64,000 nt of DNA, taken from contig CALXBE010000001.1 of NCBI GenBank assembly GCA_944386495.1, forward strand, positions 1 to 64,000. Reading direction: 5' to 3'. Below are positions 35,353-44,188 of this stretch, piece after piece (position 1 is the first letter of the stretch; each line of letters opens with the position of its first letter). A program made the position numbers and the translations under genes. Source of the DNA: an uncultured Gemmiger sp. GTDB lineage: Bacteria > Bacillota > Clostridia > Oscillospirales > Ruminococcaceae. The notes under the pieces are model-generated. The model ran no database searches. It had not been told where the DNA came from and was given only the letters and a program-made list of their open reading frames with translations.

Positions 35353-35634
35353 TGGGCTGCGGCAGGAAAATAAAAATCCCCTGCCAATTTTGAATTGGCA
35401 GAGGACGAAATAATCGTGGTACCACCTCTGGTTCGCTTTATCCTCACAGATAAAGCCTCGGAGAGTGCAGATATACACTCCTGCGCTGTAACGCGCGCAC
35501 GCGGCAAAGCCTACTGAAAGTTCAGCCCGCTGCTCCGGGATGTATTCAGTCTGTACTTTATAGCTTCTTGCACCAACCGAAGCCTCTCTGAATAAAGCCC
35601 CCAGACCTACTGGTTCCCTTCTTCGCATTTAACA
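35353..35634 (-). promoter_or_regulatory. Tyr T-box riboswitch leader of tyrS
   Basis: Leader of about 280 nt on the minus strand. The conserved T-box bulge AGGTGGTACCACG is at 35427-35415. The specifier codon in stem I is TAC (35544-35542, in GAATACATC), a tyrosine codon. A terminator hairpin (35405-35372, CTGCCAATT / AATTGGCAG then ATTTTT) follows the T-box sequence, which can instead form the antiterminator when uncharged tRNA-Tyr binds. Confidence 0.93.
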
Positions 35635-35640
35635 AAGCCG

Positions 35641-35669
35641 ATTATAGCACGGCCAAAAAACCTTGTCAA
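35641..35669 (-). promoter_or_regulatory. Promoter of the tyrS T-box leader
   Basis: Minus-strand -35 TTGACA (35669-35664), 17-bp spacer, -10 TATAAT (35646-35641). The -35 box overlaps the last codons of recN; no terminator separates recN from this leader. Confidence 0.85.
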
Positions 35670-37330
35670 GGCGTTCCTCCCGCAATCAGTTCCCGTGCAT
35701 TGGCCAGACTGGTGGGGGTGATCTGATCTCCCGAAATGATTCGGGCAACCTCCTCCACCCGTTTCTCCTGGTTCAGCTCATGAATCTTGGTAAAGGTGCG
35801 TTCCCCCTCCACCTCTTTCCGGATAAGAAGGTGCATATCCGCCATGGCAGCGATGCGGGCAGTATGTGTAATGCAGAGAATCTGCCGGCCTTTGGAAGTA
35901 CCCTTCAAAACCTGTCCGATTCTTCCGGCTGCCAGTCCTGACACGCCCGTATCAATTTCATCGTAGATAATGGTGGGGATGTCATCTTTCTCCGCAAGTG
36001 CGCTCTTTATGGCCAGCATGATCCGGCTCAGTTCGCCTCCTGAGGCAATCTTCGCCAGAGGTTTGGGTTCCTCGCCTTTATTGGCGGAGATAAGGAACTC
36101 CACAGAATCCTGACCACTGCCTGCCAAAGGCCCGGTGGAGTGCTGCAGCACAAACCGAATCCCAGGCATGTTCAGGAATCCCAGAACTCCTGTGATTTCC
36201 CGGTTCATCCGCTCAAAGGCATCCAAGCGGGTTTGAGTCAGGACTGCTGCCAAATCACGGGCTTCCTTGTAAAGGGTATGCAGCTTCAAATCCAACTCAG
36301 CCAGGGTCTGGTCTGCGTTCTGGATGGTCTCCAGCTCCTGCCGGGCTTTTTCTGCATATTCCAGTATTTCCTCTTCCGTAGAGCCATACTTTTGCTTTAA
36401 CCGGTGAATCAGGTCCAGGCGTGCTTCTATGGCTTCCTGTTCCGCAGGGTCGAACTGGTAGCTTTCCTCCTCCGAGGCCAGGTCAGCCGCCAGTTCCCGG
36501 GCTGCGTAATAAAGTTCTCCCAGCCGGTCCGCATAGGGTTTCAGGCTTTCATCCAACTGGGCAGCATAGGAAATGCTATTGGAAGCGGCGCCCAGCAAAT
36601 CGGCGGCTCCCCCAAAGTCCTCCTGCCCATTCAGTGCGGCTAGAGCTCCCGCAAGCTGTTCCATGATTCCCTGGGCATGGCTTACTACCTTTCGCCGCTG
36701 CTCCAGAGCCTGGCTTTCCCCTTCCTGAAGACGGGCGGACTGGATTTCCTCCACCTGATATTCCAACAAGTCTACCCGTTCCCGTCGCTGGCTCTCCTCT
36801 GCCTTGAGACGGTCCACCTGCCGCTTTACTCCAATCAGTTCCCGGTATTTTTCATGATAGGCCTGGTACTCGCCCCGATTTTGGGCGTAAGCATCCAGCA
36901 CCCCCAAATGCTTGGCCGGGTTGGTAAGGCTCTGGCTGTCGTGCTGGCCGTGAATGGAAATCAGCTCTCCGCAGATATCCCGAAGCACCGCCGCAGTTGC
37001 AGGCAGTCCATTGATTCGGCAGCTGCTTTTGCCCTCCGCCGTGATTTCCCGGTAAATAAGAAGCTCCTCTTCTCCGGGGTATCCCGCTTCCTCCAGCTTG
37101 TTCCTGACACCTTCCGGAATCTGGGTGAACACAGCCCGAATGCAGGCCTTTCCGGTCCCTGTACGGACCAAGTCACGGCTGGTCCGGTTTCCCAGAATGG
37201 CATTGATGGAATCAATCAGAATGGACTTGCCTGCACCCGTCTCACCGGTCAATACATTCAGACCTTCCTGAAAGTTGGCCTGGGCTTTTTCAATGACCGC
37301 CACATTTTCAATATTCAGTTGTGACAGCAT
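35666..37330 (-). CDS. recN: DNA repair protein RecN
   Basis: 554 residues, an SMC-like ATPase acting early in double-strand break repair. Walker A GETGAGKS follows the N-terminal strand LNIENVAVIEKA. Long coiled coils occupy the middle (about 155-365). The C-terminal half carries the signature ASGGELSRIMLAIK and Walker B IIYDEIDTGVSG. Length is normal. GGGAGG precedes the ATG. Last gene of the 12-gene operon that begins with the Asp23 gene, directly after argR as in Bacillus. Confidence 0.97.
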   Translation of the reverse strand: MLSQLNIENVAVIEKAQANFQEGLNVLTGETGAGKSILIDSINAILGNRTSRDLVRTGTGKACIRAVFTQIPEGVRNKLEEAGYPGEEELLIYREITAEGKSSCRINGLPATAAVLRDICGELISIHGQHDSQSLTNPAKHLGVLDAYAQNRGEYQAYHEKYRELIGVKRQVDRLKAEESQRRERVDLLEYQVEEIQSARLQEGESQALEQRRKVVSHAQGIMEQLAGALAALNGQEDFGGAADLLGAASNSISYAAQLDESLKPYADRLGELYYAARELAADLASEEESYQFDPAEQEAIEARLDLIHRLKQKYGSTEEEILEYAEKARQELETIQNADQTLAELDLKLHTLYKEARDLAAVLTQTRLDAFERMNREITGVLGFLNMPGIRFVLQHSTGPLAGSGQDSVEFLISANKGEEPKPLAKIASGGELSRIMLAIKSALAEKDDIPTIIYDEIDTGVSGLAAGRIGQVLKGTSKGRQILCITHTARIAAMADMHLLIRKEVEGERTFTKIHELNQEKRVEEVARIISGDQITPTSLANARELIAGGTP

Positions 37331-37353
37331 AAAAAACCTCCCTTAGAGCAGGA

Positions 37354-37812
37354 TTATCGATTGGTATATTCCAGCAGCTGATTACAGATATGGGCAGCAG
37401 CTTCTTCGGTTCTCATGAGGATGAAGAAGGTGTCATCCCCGGACAGGGTTCCTACTACCTGATCCCAGTTCATAGAGTCAAACACCTCACAGGCGGCATT
37501 GGCCATTCCTGAAAAGCACTTTACAATGACAATATGTCCTGCATAGTCCACACTCAAAGCAGACTCCCGGAAAATGGTTTCAAAGCGGCTGGGAGAATGG
37601 GCGGCCTTATTTTTATCGGAAGCCACCACATAACGGTACCCGCCGCTTCCGTCTGTAGCCTTGACAAGCCGCAGCTCCCGAATGTCCCGGGAAACGGTAG
37701 CCTGGGTCACATCAAAGCCGGCCTCTTTCAGGTATTTCAGCAATTCCTCCTGACGGTCAATGGAGTGGGCGCGAATCAGGGAAAGAATTGCCTGGTGTCT
37801 GGCTCGTTTCAT
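37354..37812 (-). CDS. argR: Arginine repressor ArgR
   Basis: 152 residues: N-terminal winged helix (ATVSRDIRELRLVK, about 38-51) and the C-terminal arginine-binding hexamerisation domain with the G-T-L-S-G-D-D-T box. In this genomic place the protein (AhrC in Bacillus) regulates arginine synthesis and breakdown. AAGGAGG is placed ahead of the ATG; the gene starts 5 bp after nadK. Confidence 0.96.
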   Translation of the reverse strand: MKRARHQAILSLIRAHSIDRQEELLKYLKEAGFDVTQATVSRDIRELRLVKATDGSGGYRYVVASDKNKAAHSPSRFETIFRESALSVDYAGHIVIVKCFSGMANAACEVFDSMNWDQVVGTLSGDDTFFILMRTEEAAAHICNQLLEYTNR

Positions 37813-37817
37813 ATATT

Positions 37818-38663
37818 TTACCTCCTTCCCCGCAGCTTTCGGTCAATGGCCTCAAATTGTTCTGCAGGGGTAAAACTAATCAGCCGGATGGGAGTGGGAG
37901 AAAGCTGTATTCCCACCTGGTCCCCGCCGTGAAGGGTATACAGATTCCCGCCATCGCAGGATACCTGAGCGGATTCGCCCTCCCGGGCATCTACCTGAAT
38001 GGTAATCTTTCTGTCTGCGGAGAACACAATGGGGGGATTTTTCAGGCTGTGGGCGCAGATGGCATTCACCACAAATCCCGCAATATGTGCGTCCAGGACC
38101 GGGCCCCCAGCCGAAAGCGAATAGGCCGTGGAGCCGGTGGGCGTAGCAACAATTACCCCGTCTCCCCGGCACCGGCTCACAAGGCTGCCATCACAGTAGA
38201 TGGAATAGTCCATAGCCTGCTGCCGCTGTCCGCTGTAAATCACAATATCATTGAGAGCCGTCCGGTTCCAGGGGCCGGGAGCCGCCGCTTCCAGAAGCCT
38301 TCTTTCATCAAACTCATACTCCCCGGCAAGCAGCTTTCCCAGCTTTTCCTCCAGTTCGTCTACCTCACAGGTAGCCAGGAAACCGGTCCTCCCCACATTG
38401 ATGCCCAAAATAGGGGTATCTGAGGCAAGGCATTTTTTTGCCGCCCGGAGCAGAGTACCGTCCCCGCCAATGGTGATCACCGCCTGGGACCGTGAGATTC
38501 CCTGGTCCGGGTCCGCAAACCGGATTCCCTCCAGTTTCAGCTCCTTGCCATAAGATTCCTCCACCAGCACTGCGGCTCCCTTTTCGAGCAGCCTGGAAGC
38601 AGTTTCTGCGGTAATGTTCAGGCCGGGGTCTTTTTTAGGATTGGGATAAAGATAAATGGTCAT
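37818..38663 (-). CDS. nadK: NAD kinase
   Basis: 281 residues; phosphorylates NAD to NADP. The active-site GGDGT is at 66-70, with NVGRTGFLA, the NDIVIY segment and the second signature TPTGSTAYSLSAGGP. ATG 38663 gives the proper N-terminus (MTIYLYPNPKKDP); a longer reading to 38747 would overlap tlyA in another frame. It starts 8 bp after the tlyA stop. Confidence 0.96.
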   Translation of the reverse strand: MTIYLYPNPKKDPGLNITAETASRLLEKGAAVLVEESYGKELKLEGIRFADPDQGISRSQAVITIGGDGTLLRAAKKCLASDTPILGINVGRTGFLATCEVDELEEKLGKLLAGEYEFDERRLLEAAAPGPWNRTALNDIVIYSGQRQQAMDYSIYCDGSLVSRCRGDGVIVATPTGSTAYSLSAGGPVLDAHIAGFVVNAICAHSLKNPPIVFSADRKITIQVDAREGESAQVSCDGGNLYTLHGGDQVGIQLSPTPIRLISFTPAEQFEAIDRKLRGRR

Positions 38664-38671
38664 GTTTTCAA

Positions 38672-39472
38672 TCAATCCAGCTTTCCGTGTGCTTCGGCTA
38701 CCACCTGGTCCACCACTTCCAGAGAAAGCACGGAAGCCTCCTGGCAATGCCGGACAAAAATAAGGAATTCAATATTTCCCTCGGGTCCTTTGATGGGGGA
38801 GAAAGAAAGCCCTTCTACGCTGAAATGATTATTCTTTGCGTACTCCATGGCCTGGAGGATCACTTCTTTGTGGGTGGATGCTTCCCGGACCACGCCCTTC
38901 TTTCCTACCTTCTCCCGGCCAGCCTCAAACTGTGGCTTCACCAGGCAGACACCAGTGGCATCCGGAGTGGTAATCTGATCAGCCACCGGAAAAATATGCT
39001 TTAGGGAAATGAAAGAAACATCCACACTGAAGAACTCAATCGGCTCCGTCAGTTGTTCCAGGGTAACATTCCGGATGTTGGTCCGTTCCATGTTCACCAC
39101 TCGCTCGTCGGTGCGAAGGCTCCAGGCAAGCTGCCCGTATCCCACATCCACCGCATAGACCTTGCTGGCTCCGTTCTGGAGCATGCAATCGGTAAAGCCG
39201 CCGGTGGACGCACCAATGTCCATGCAGACTTTTCCATTGGGAGTAAGCGGGAAACAGCTCATGGCCTTTTCCAGTTTCAATCCGCCCCGGCTTACATAGC
39301 CGATATCATGGCCCCGGACCTCGACCTTTGCATCAGGAGAAATCATATCTCCCGCTTTATCACATTTCTGTTCATTTACAAAGACGATACCGGACATAAT
39401 AAGGGCTTTGGCCCGCTCGCGGCTTTGTGCCAAGCCATTCTGACAAAGATATTGATCCAACCGGATTTTCAA
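38672..39472 (-). CDS. tlyA: TlyA family rRNA (cytidine-2'-O)-methyltransferase (TTG start)
   Basis: 266 residues: N-terminal S4 RNA-binding domain (about 1-60) and an FtsJ-like methyltransferase with motif DIGASTGGFTDC (about 80-91) and the K-D-K-E type catalytic residues (VKPQFEAG). Family members 2'-O-methylate 16S and 23S rRNA and are often annotated as hemolysin A. The start is TTG 39472, overlapping the dxs stop by 4 bp, with GAGG just upstream. Equivalent of Bacillus yqxC in the same gene order. Confidence 0.95.
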   Translation of the reverse strand: MKIRLDQYLCQNGLAQSRERAKALIMSGIVFVNEQKCDKAGDMISPDAKVEVRGHDIGYVSRGGLKLEKAMSCFPLTPNGKVCMDIGASTGGFTDCMLQNGASKVYAVDVGYGQLAWSLRTDERVVNMERTNIRNVTLEQLTEPIEFFSVDVSFISLKHIFPVADQITTPDATGVCLVKPQFEAGREKVGKKGVVREASTHKEVILQAMEYAKNNHFSVEGLSFSPIKGPEGNIEFLIFVRHCQEASVLSLEVVDQVVAEAHGKLD

Positions 39473-41340
39473 AGGGACACCTCTTTCACTGCATTGACCA
39501 TAGATTCAGGGTCAAGGCCGTTGTATTTCTGCAATTCTTCCACCGTTCCCGGGGGCTGATGACGATCCAGAACAGCCAGACGGAGGTACCGTCCCCGCCA
39601 TCCGGATTCGTAAAGGGTCGATTCCAGGTACTGTCCGATGCCGCCCTCATAGACGCATTCCTCTGCAAAAATCACCCCTGCATAATTTTGCAGCAGAGCA
39701 GGAAGATCCTGGGGTATAGGGCAAATCTGAACCAGCTTTATCAAGTGGACAGAAATCCCCTCTTGTTCGAGGATATGCTTTGCCTTGAGAGCCTGGGCAG
39801 TCAGGGTTCCATAGGTCGCCAATGCGACCTTTGCTCCCCCGCTCTCAGACCCAATCAAATCATAAGGTTCGCCGGAACAGCCCAAAGCTGCCAGTTCCTC
39901 AGTCTGACCGCCCCGGGAATACCGGATGGCTCTGGGGCCATCCTGCTCCCGGACCAAAATCTTCAGCCAGTGACGAAGCTCTTCATAGTTGCTGGGGGAG
40001 TAGGTCTGGATTCCCACAGAACTCAGGAAGGCCGGGTCATAGATTCCCTGATGGGTTTCCCCGTCACCCGGAACAAGTCCTGCCCGGTCGATTGCCAGGA
40101 GGACATCCGAATGCATAAGGGAAATATCGTGAATCAGCTGGTCATAACTTCTCTGGAGGAAGGTAGAATAGATGGCCACTACAGGGCGCATTCCCTGGCT
40201 GGCCAGCCCGCCTGCAAAGGTAACCGCATGCTGTTCCGCCATTCCCACATCAAAGAATCGCTGAGGGAACCGGCGATAGAAATACTGCAACCCGGTGCCG
40301 TACTTCATAGCTGCCGTAATGGCACAAATTCTGGGGTATGATTCTCCCAGTTCCACCAGCGTTTTTCCAAACTGGGTGGAGAAAGACTCACTGGGACTCA
40401 GCTCCGGGTCCATCAGATGCTCAGTATCAAAAGCCGATACCCCGTGGAATTCTCCCGGATTTTCCTCTGCAGGGGCATATCCCTTTCCTTTGGTGGTTAC
40501 CACATGGATCAGGACCGGCGCATACTGAGAGGCCCGGATATTCTTGATAAGCTGGGTCAGCGCTTCCACATCATGACCATCTTCGATGCCAATATACTGG
40601 AATCCCATCTCCTCAAAGAAGGTGGAACGGCGATAGATCTGACGGCGAAGGAACATCTTGGCTTTCTGGAGCCCGGACACCAGGCCGTTGCCTATCAGGG
40701 GAATAACCCGCAGAAGCTGTTCCGTTCCTGCCTTTGCACTGACATAGCCGGGGGCTGTACGCAACCGGGTAAGATACCGGGCCATTGCCCCCACATTTTT
40801 AGAGATAGACATCTTATTGTCATTGAGAATCACAATAAGATTATTCAGTTTTCCTATATTGTTCAGGCCCTCATAGACCATGCCGCCGGTAAAGGCTCCG
40901 TCACCGACCACAGCCACGGCGCAGCCCTGTTCCCCTTTCAGTTTCTTGGCCTGGGCCACCCCGATGGCCACCGAAATAGCGGTATTTCCATGTCCTGAAA
41001 TATAGGTATCATATTCACTTTCCCGGGGAGACGGAAAGCCTGAAAGCCCTCCCATCTTTCGGAGGGTCGGAAATTCTTCCCTACGCCCTGTAAGGATCTT
41101 GTGGGTATAGCACTGATGTCCCACATCGAACAAAATCTTGTCCTGAGGAAGGTTCAACGCATAATGCAGAGCCACTGTCAGCTCAACGGTTCCCAGGTTC
41201 GAGGAGAGATGTCCCCCCGTTTTGGAAACGCTATCCAGCAAAAAGCTCCGGATCTCACCACACAGGGCCGGCAGCTGTTCCATCGGCAGCCGCTTCAGAT
41301 CCTCAGGGCTGTTCACCTGCTCTAACAAGGGTTTTTGCAT
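39469..41340 (-). CDS. dxs: 1-deoxy-D-xylulose-5-phosphate synthase
   Basis: 623 residues; condenses pyruvate and glyceraldehyde 3-phosphate in the first step of the MEP isoprenoid pathway using thiamine diphosphate. The N-terminal SSNLGTVELT, then GHGNTAIS, the ThDP motif GDGAFTGG...LNDNKMSIS, the transketolase-like VGMAEQHAVTFAGGLA and DRAGLVPGDGETHQG are all present. AAAGGA lies ahead of the ATG. Downstream of ispA and the PAP2-like gene, grouping isoprenoid functions. Confidence 0.97.
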   Translation of the reverse strand: MQKPLLEQVNSPEDLKRLPMEQLPALCGEIRSFLLDSVSKTGGHLSSNLGTVELTVALHYALNLPQDKILFDVGHQCYTHKILTGRREEFPTLRKMGGLSGFPSPRESEYDTYISGHGNTAISVAIGVAQAKKLKGEQGCAVAVVGDGAFTGGMVYEGLNNIGKLNNLIVILNDNKMSISKNVGAMARYLTRLRTAPGYVSAKAGTEQLLRVIPLIGNGLVSGLQKAKMFLRRQIYRRSTFFEEMGFQYIGIEDGHDVEALTQLIKNIRASQYAPVLIHVVTTKGKGYAPAEENPGEFHGVSAFDTEHLMDPELSPSESFSTQFGKTLVELGESYPRICAITAAMKYGTGLQYFYRRFPQRFFDVGMAEQHAVTFAGGLASQGMRPVVAIYSTFLQRSYDQLIHDISLMHSDVLLAIDRAGLVPGDGETHQGIYDPAFLSSVGIQTYSPSNYEELRHWLKILVREQDGPRAIRYSRGGQTEELAALGCSGEPYDLIGSESGGAKVALATYGTLTAQALKAKHILEQEGISVHLIKLVQICPIPQDLPALLQNYAGVIFAEECVYEGGIGQYLESTLYESGWRGRYLRLAVLDRHQPPGTVEELQKYNGLDPESMVNAVKEVSL

Positions 41341-41367
41341 AGTTTCAAGTCCTTTGTGTATTAGTTT

Positions 41368-41838
41368 TTAAACCACAGGGATAATGAGGCCAATCACAAT
41401 TCCCAGAATCGCGCCGAACATTACCTGGAGCGGAGTATGACCTACCATCTCTTTCAGGCGTTTCATATCCATGAGGGAGCTGTTCTGGCCGCCCAGAAGC
41501 TCCATCCATTCTTCCAGCATCTTATTCAGCACCTTTGCCTGTTCGCCGGTTTCACGGCGAACTCCCATGGCGTCATGCATTACAATAATGGCAAAAATTG
41601 CAGCCAAGGCAAAAAGAGGAGAGCTGATTCCGCAATACCTCCCCATAGCCACAGCCAGGGAGGTCACCGTTGCAGAGTGGGCGCTGGGCATTCCCCCATC
41701 TCCCACCATTCGCTCCCAGTTGATTTCCTTCATAATGACAAAATCAACCAGAGTCTTGAGGACCTGTGCTACAAGCCAGCCGGTAAGGGAGACCATCAGC
41801 ACATAATTCCAGCCGTAAATGACCTCAAACAATCCCAT
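41368..41838 (-). CDS. Divergent PAP2 (DUF212) membrane protein
   Basis: 156 residues with four to five membrane helices. The family signature GGMPSAHSATVTSLA (about 48-62) matches the PAP2 phosphatase core S-x-H; HDAMGVRRETGEQAKVLN follows. It is probably a membrane phosphatase acting on a prenyl or lipid phosphate, which would suit its place between ispA and dxs. AAGGAG precedes the ATG, 4 bp after the ispA stop. Confidence 0.93.
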   Translation of the reverse strand: MGLFEVIYGWNYVLMVSLTGWLVAQVLKTLVDFVIMKEINWERMVGDGGMPSAHSATVTSLAVAMGRYCGISSPLFALAAIFAIIVMHDAMGVRRETGEQAKVLNKMLEEWMELLGGQNSSLMDMKRLKEMVGHTPLQVMFGAILGIVIGLIIPVV

Positions 41839-41842
41839 TTTC

Positions 41843-42766
41843 TCAACTCCTTCTTTCCAGGAGGCTCTGAGCCAGCCAGATCAGAAAATCTGCCTTGGCT
41901 CCGTACACCTGTGCAAGCTCCTGACAACTCTCCTGAGTGAGCTTACGGGCCAATTCCATGGCTCCCTGCTCTCCCAACAGAGTGATATATGTAGTCTTTC
42001 CTTGTTCCAAATCACTTCCAATGGGTTTTCCCAATTCCTGTTCCGTGGAGGTGACATCCAGCACATCGTCTACAATTTGGAACACCAACCCCAAAGTAAA
42101 GGCAAACCGGCTGAGGATTTCACGGTCCTCCCGGGAACCGCCTGCTGCAGCAGCCCCCATCTGAACAGCACCATTGATAAGAGCGCCTGTTTTGTGGGTG
42201 TGGATGGATTCCAGAATTTCCCTGGAAATATTCTTACCTTCATAAGCCAGGTCCAGTTCCTGGCCCAAAACCATCCCTCTGGCTCCTCCGGCCAGGCCCA
42301 AAGCCTTGGCAGCTTCCACCACATACTGAGCAGGAAGAGCCTTCCCTTCTTTGTCTGCGGCTCCGACGACTGCCTCAAAGGCTGCCCCCTGCAAAGCATC
42401 TCCCGCCAAAAGAGCAGTGGCTTCTCCGAAAGCCTTATGGCAGCTGGGCTTTCCCCGCCGGAAGTCGTCGTTATCCATGCAGGGAAGGTCATCGTGGATA
42501 AGGCTGTAGCAGTGAAGCATTTCCACTCCGGCCGCAAAATCCAGTGCGTTCCGGCAGTCTCCTCCCAGAAGCTCACAGGCAGCCAGCACCAGAATCCCCC
42601 GGATTCGTTTTCCTCCATCCAGCAGACTGTACCGTGCTGCCTGATTCACCTGGCATTCCCGCGGTCCACCTTCCGGACCGGGAAGCCGGGCAGGCAAAAG
42701 CCGGTCACAAACCAGGGAAAGATGATCATTTACCAGGGTGAGATACCCTTGCATCTGTTCTTTCAT
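41843..42766 (-). CDS. ispA: Polyprenyl (farnesyl/geranyl) diphosphate synthase
   Basis: 307 residues; chain-elongating trans-prenyltransferase. The first aspartate-rich motif is D92-D-L-P-C-M-D98 and the second is DDVLD near residue 236; GGKRIRG and the GCxxxxxY-type segment (CYSLIHDDLPCMDN) support the assignment to the FPP synthase branch. Start ATG overlaps the xseB stop by 4 bp. Provides precursors for undecaprenyl phosphate and quinone-like lipids. Confidence 0.96.
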   Translation of the reverse strand: MKEQMQGYLTLVNDHLSLVCDRLLPARLPGPEGGPRECQVNQAARYSLLDGGKRIRGILVLAACELLGGDCRNALDFAAGVEMLHCYSLIHDDLPCMDNDDFRRGKPSCHKAFGEATALLAGDALQGAAFEAVVGAADKEGKALPAQYVVEAAKALGLAGGARGMVLGQELDLAYEGKNISREILESIHTHKTGALINGAVQMGAAAAGGSREDREILSRFAFTLGLVFQIVDDVLDVTSTEQELGKPIGSDLEQGKTTYITLLGEQGAMELARKLTQESCQELAQVYGAKADFLIWLAQSLLERRS

Positions 42767-42978
42767 TCTTCCTGTCCTCCCAGCCGGGCCAGCTGCAAAT
42801 CAATTTCCTCCACCTGAAGCTTATGCTTCTCCAGGCAATCGTGACAATATCTGATCAGTTCTGCTGCCTCTGCGTATATTTTTACTGAGTCATTGAGACT
42901 GGTATTTTCCTGTCCCAAAACATCCAGAGACTCCTTCAAACGGGCAATCCCCTCCTCAAAGGATTTGGGTTGCTTCAT
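42763..42978 (-). CDS. xseB: Exodeoxyribonuclease VII small subunit
   Basis: 71 residues, full family length: FEEGIARLKESLDVLGQENTSLNDSVKIYAEAAELI, then the closing L-x-x-A-E-x-x-I type helix. Pairs with XseA to degrade single-stranded DNA. Overlaps the end of xseA by 23 bp and the start of ispA by 4 bp. Confidence 0.96.
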   Translation of the reverse strand: MKQPKSFEEGIARLKESLDVLGQENTSLNDSVKIYAEAAELIRYCHDCLEKHKLQVEEIDLQLARLGGQEE

Positions 42979-44188
42979 CAGATACTCCCCCTTTCTTTAC
43001 CTCTTCCACTCTGCACCAGGCACGGGCCTTATGGCCTATCAGCTCCACGGTCTGCCCCGGTTCCAGCTTTTCCACCTGTGCCACAGAACCATCCGTCTCT
43101 ACCATGGCATACCCCCGGGCAAGAACTTGGTAAGGATTCAGAGAATGAGCCACCGCCGCAGCTGCTGCAAGCTGGCTCTCTTTTTCAGTTACGATTCGCT
43201 CTATCCGTTCACCTGCCAGCAGCCCAAGCTGTTTCAGCTGTTCCTGCCGCTGTTCCAGACGGGCACGATTCATCTCCCTGGCAGACTCAGGAGAAAGCTC
43301 TTTCATTTTATTATAGCACAATTCCAGCTTTTTCTGTATAGAATTCTGCATATTATTTCTAAAATCCTGCATTTTCCGAAGCCACTCTTCCCTGTCAGGG
43401 ACACACAGCTCCGCTGCTGCTGAGGGCGTAGGGGCCCGCAAATCCGCCACATAATCCAGGATGGTATAATCGATTTCGTGTCCCACAGCGCTTACCAGGG
43501 GCACAGTACAAGCATAGGCAGCCCGGGCGATCCGCTCGCTGTTGAATACCCAGAGATCCTCCCGGGAGCCTCCGCCTCTGGCTACCAGTATAATCTGGGA
43601 GCGGCCATCCTGTTCCAGCGCACGGATTCCTTTTACGATTTCTTCCTCCGCCGCCTGTCCCTGCACACTTACGGGAGCCAGAATCAACTTGACCCCGGGC
43701 CACCGCCGTCCCATCACATTGAGGATGTCCTGAAGAGCAGCACCTGTCTTACTGGTCACAATTCCGATGGTCTGGGGCATGGGGGGGAGTCTCTTTTTAT
43801 GGGCAGGGTCAAACAAACCTTCCTGCTCCAGCTTTGCCTTCAACTGGTCAAAGGCTTTCTGCAGGCTTCCCATTCCGGAAGGGCGCATATAGTCCACATA
43901 CAGTTGGAAGGCGCCGTCCCGTTCAAACAAGTCCGCATGGCCGTAAACCAGCACCTCCATTCCCTCCTGAGGCTGGAATCCCAGCAAGGAGGCCTGGCGG
44001 GCAAACATCACCGCTTTGATACTGCTTTGAGCATCCCGCAGAGCGAAGTAGCAGTGCCCGCTTTTATAATGCCTGTTGAATCCGGCAATTTCTCCGCACA
44101 CTACCAGATTCTGGAGCAGGTCAACCTGCTGCAAAGCCTGTCTGGCGTATCGGTTGAGGACGGTCACCGTAATGGCCTGTTGCTTCAT
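42956..44188 (-). CDS. xseA: Exodeoxyribonuclease VII large subunit
   Basis: 410 residues. N-terminal OB fold (about 1-100: VCGEIAGFNRHYKSGHCYFALRD), then the catalytic region with KKRLPPMPQTIGIVTSKTGAALQD, RGGGSREDLWVFN and VSAVGHEIDYTILDYVADLRAPTPSAAAE, and a coiled-coil C-terminal half that binds XseB. Overlaps the M22 gene by 4 bp. Length is a little short of the 440-450 usual but no motif is missing. Confidence 0.96.
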   Translation of the reverse strand: MKQQAITVTVLNRYARQALQQVDLLQNLVVCGEIAGFNRHYKSGHCYFALRDAQSSIKAVMFARQASLLGFQPQEGMEVLVYGHADLFERDGAFQLYVDYMRPSGMGSLQKAFDQLKAKLEQEGLFDPAHKKRLPPMPQTIGIVTSKTGAALQDILNVMGRRWPGVKLILAPVSVQGQAAEEEIVKGIRALEQDGRSQIILVARGGGSREDLWVFNSERIARAAYACTVPLVSAVGHEIDYTILDYVADLRAPTPSAAAELCVPDREEWLRKMQDFRNNMQNSIQKKLELCYNKMKELSPESAREMNRARLEQRQEQLKQLGLLAGERIERIVTEKESQLAAAAAVAHSLNPYQVLARGYAMVETDGSVAQVEKLEPGQTVELIGHKARAWCRVEEVKKGGVSDEATQIL

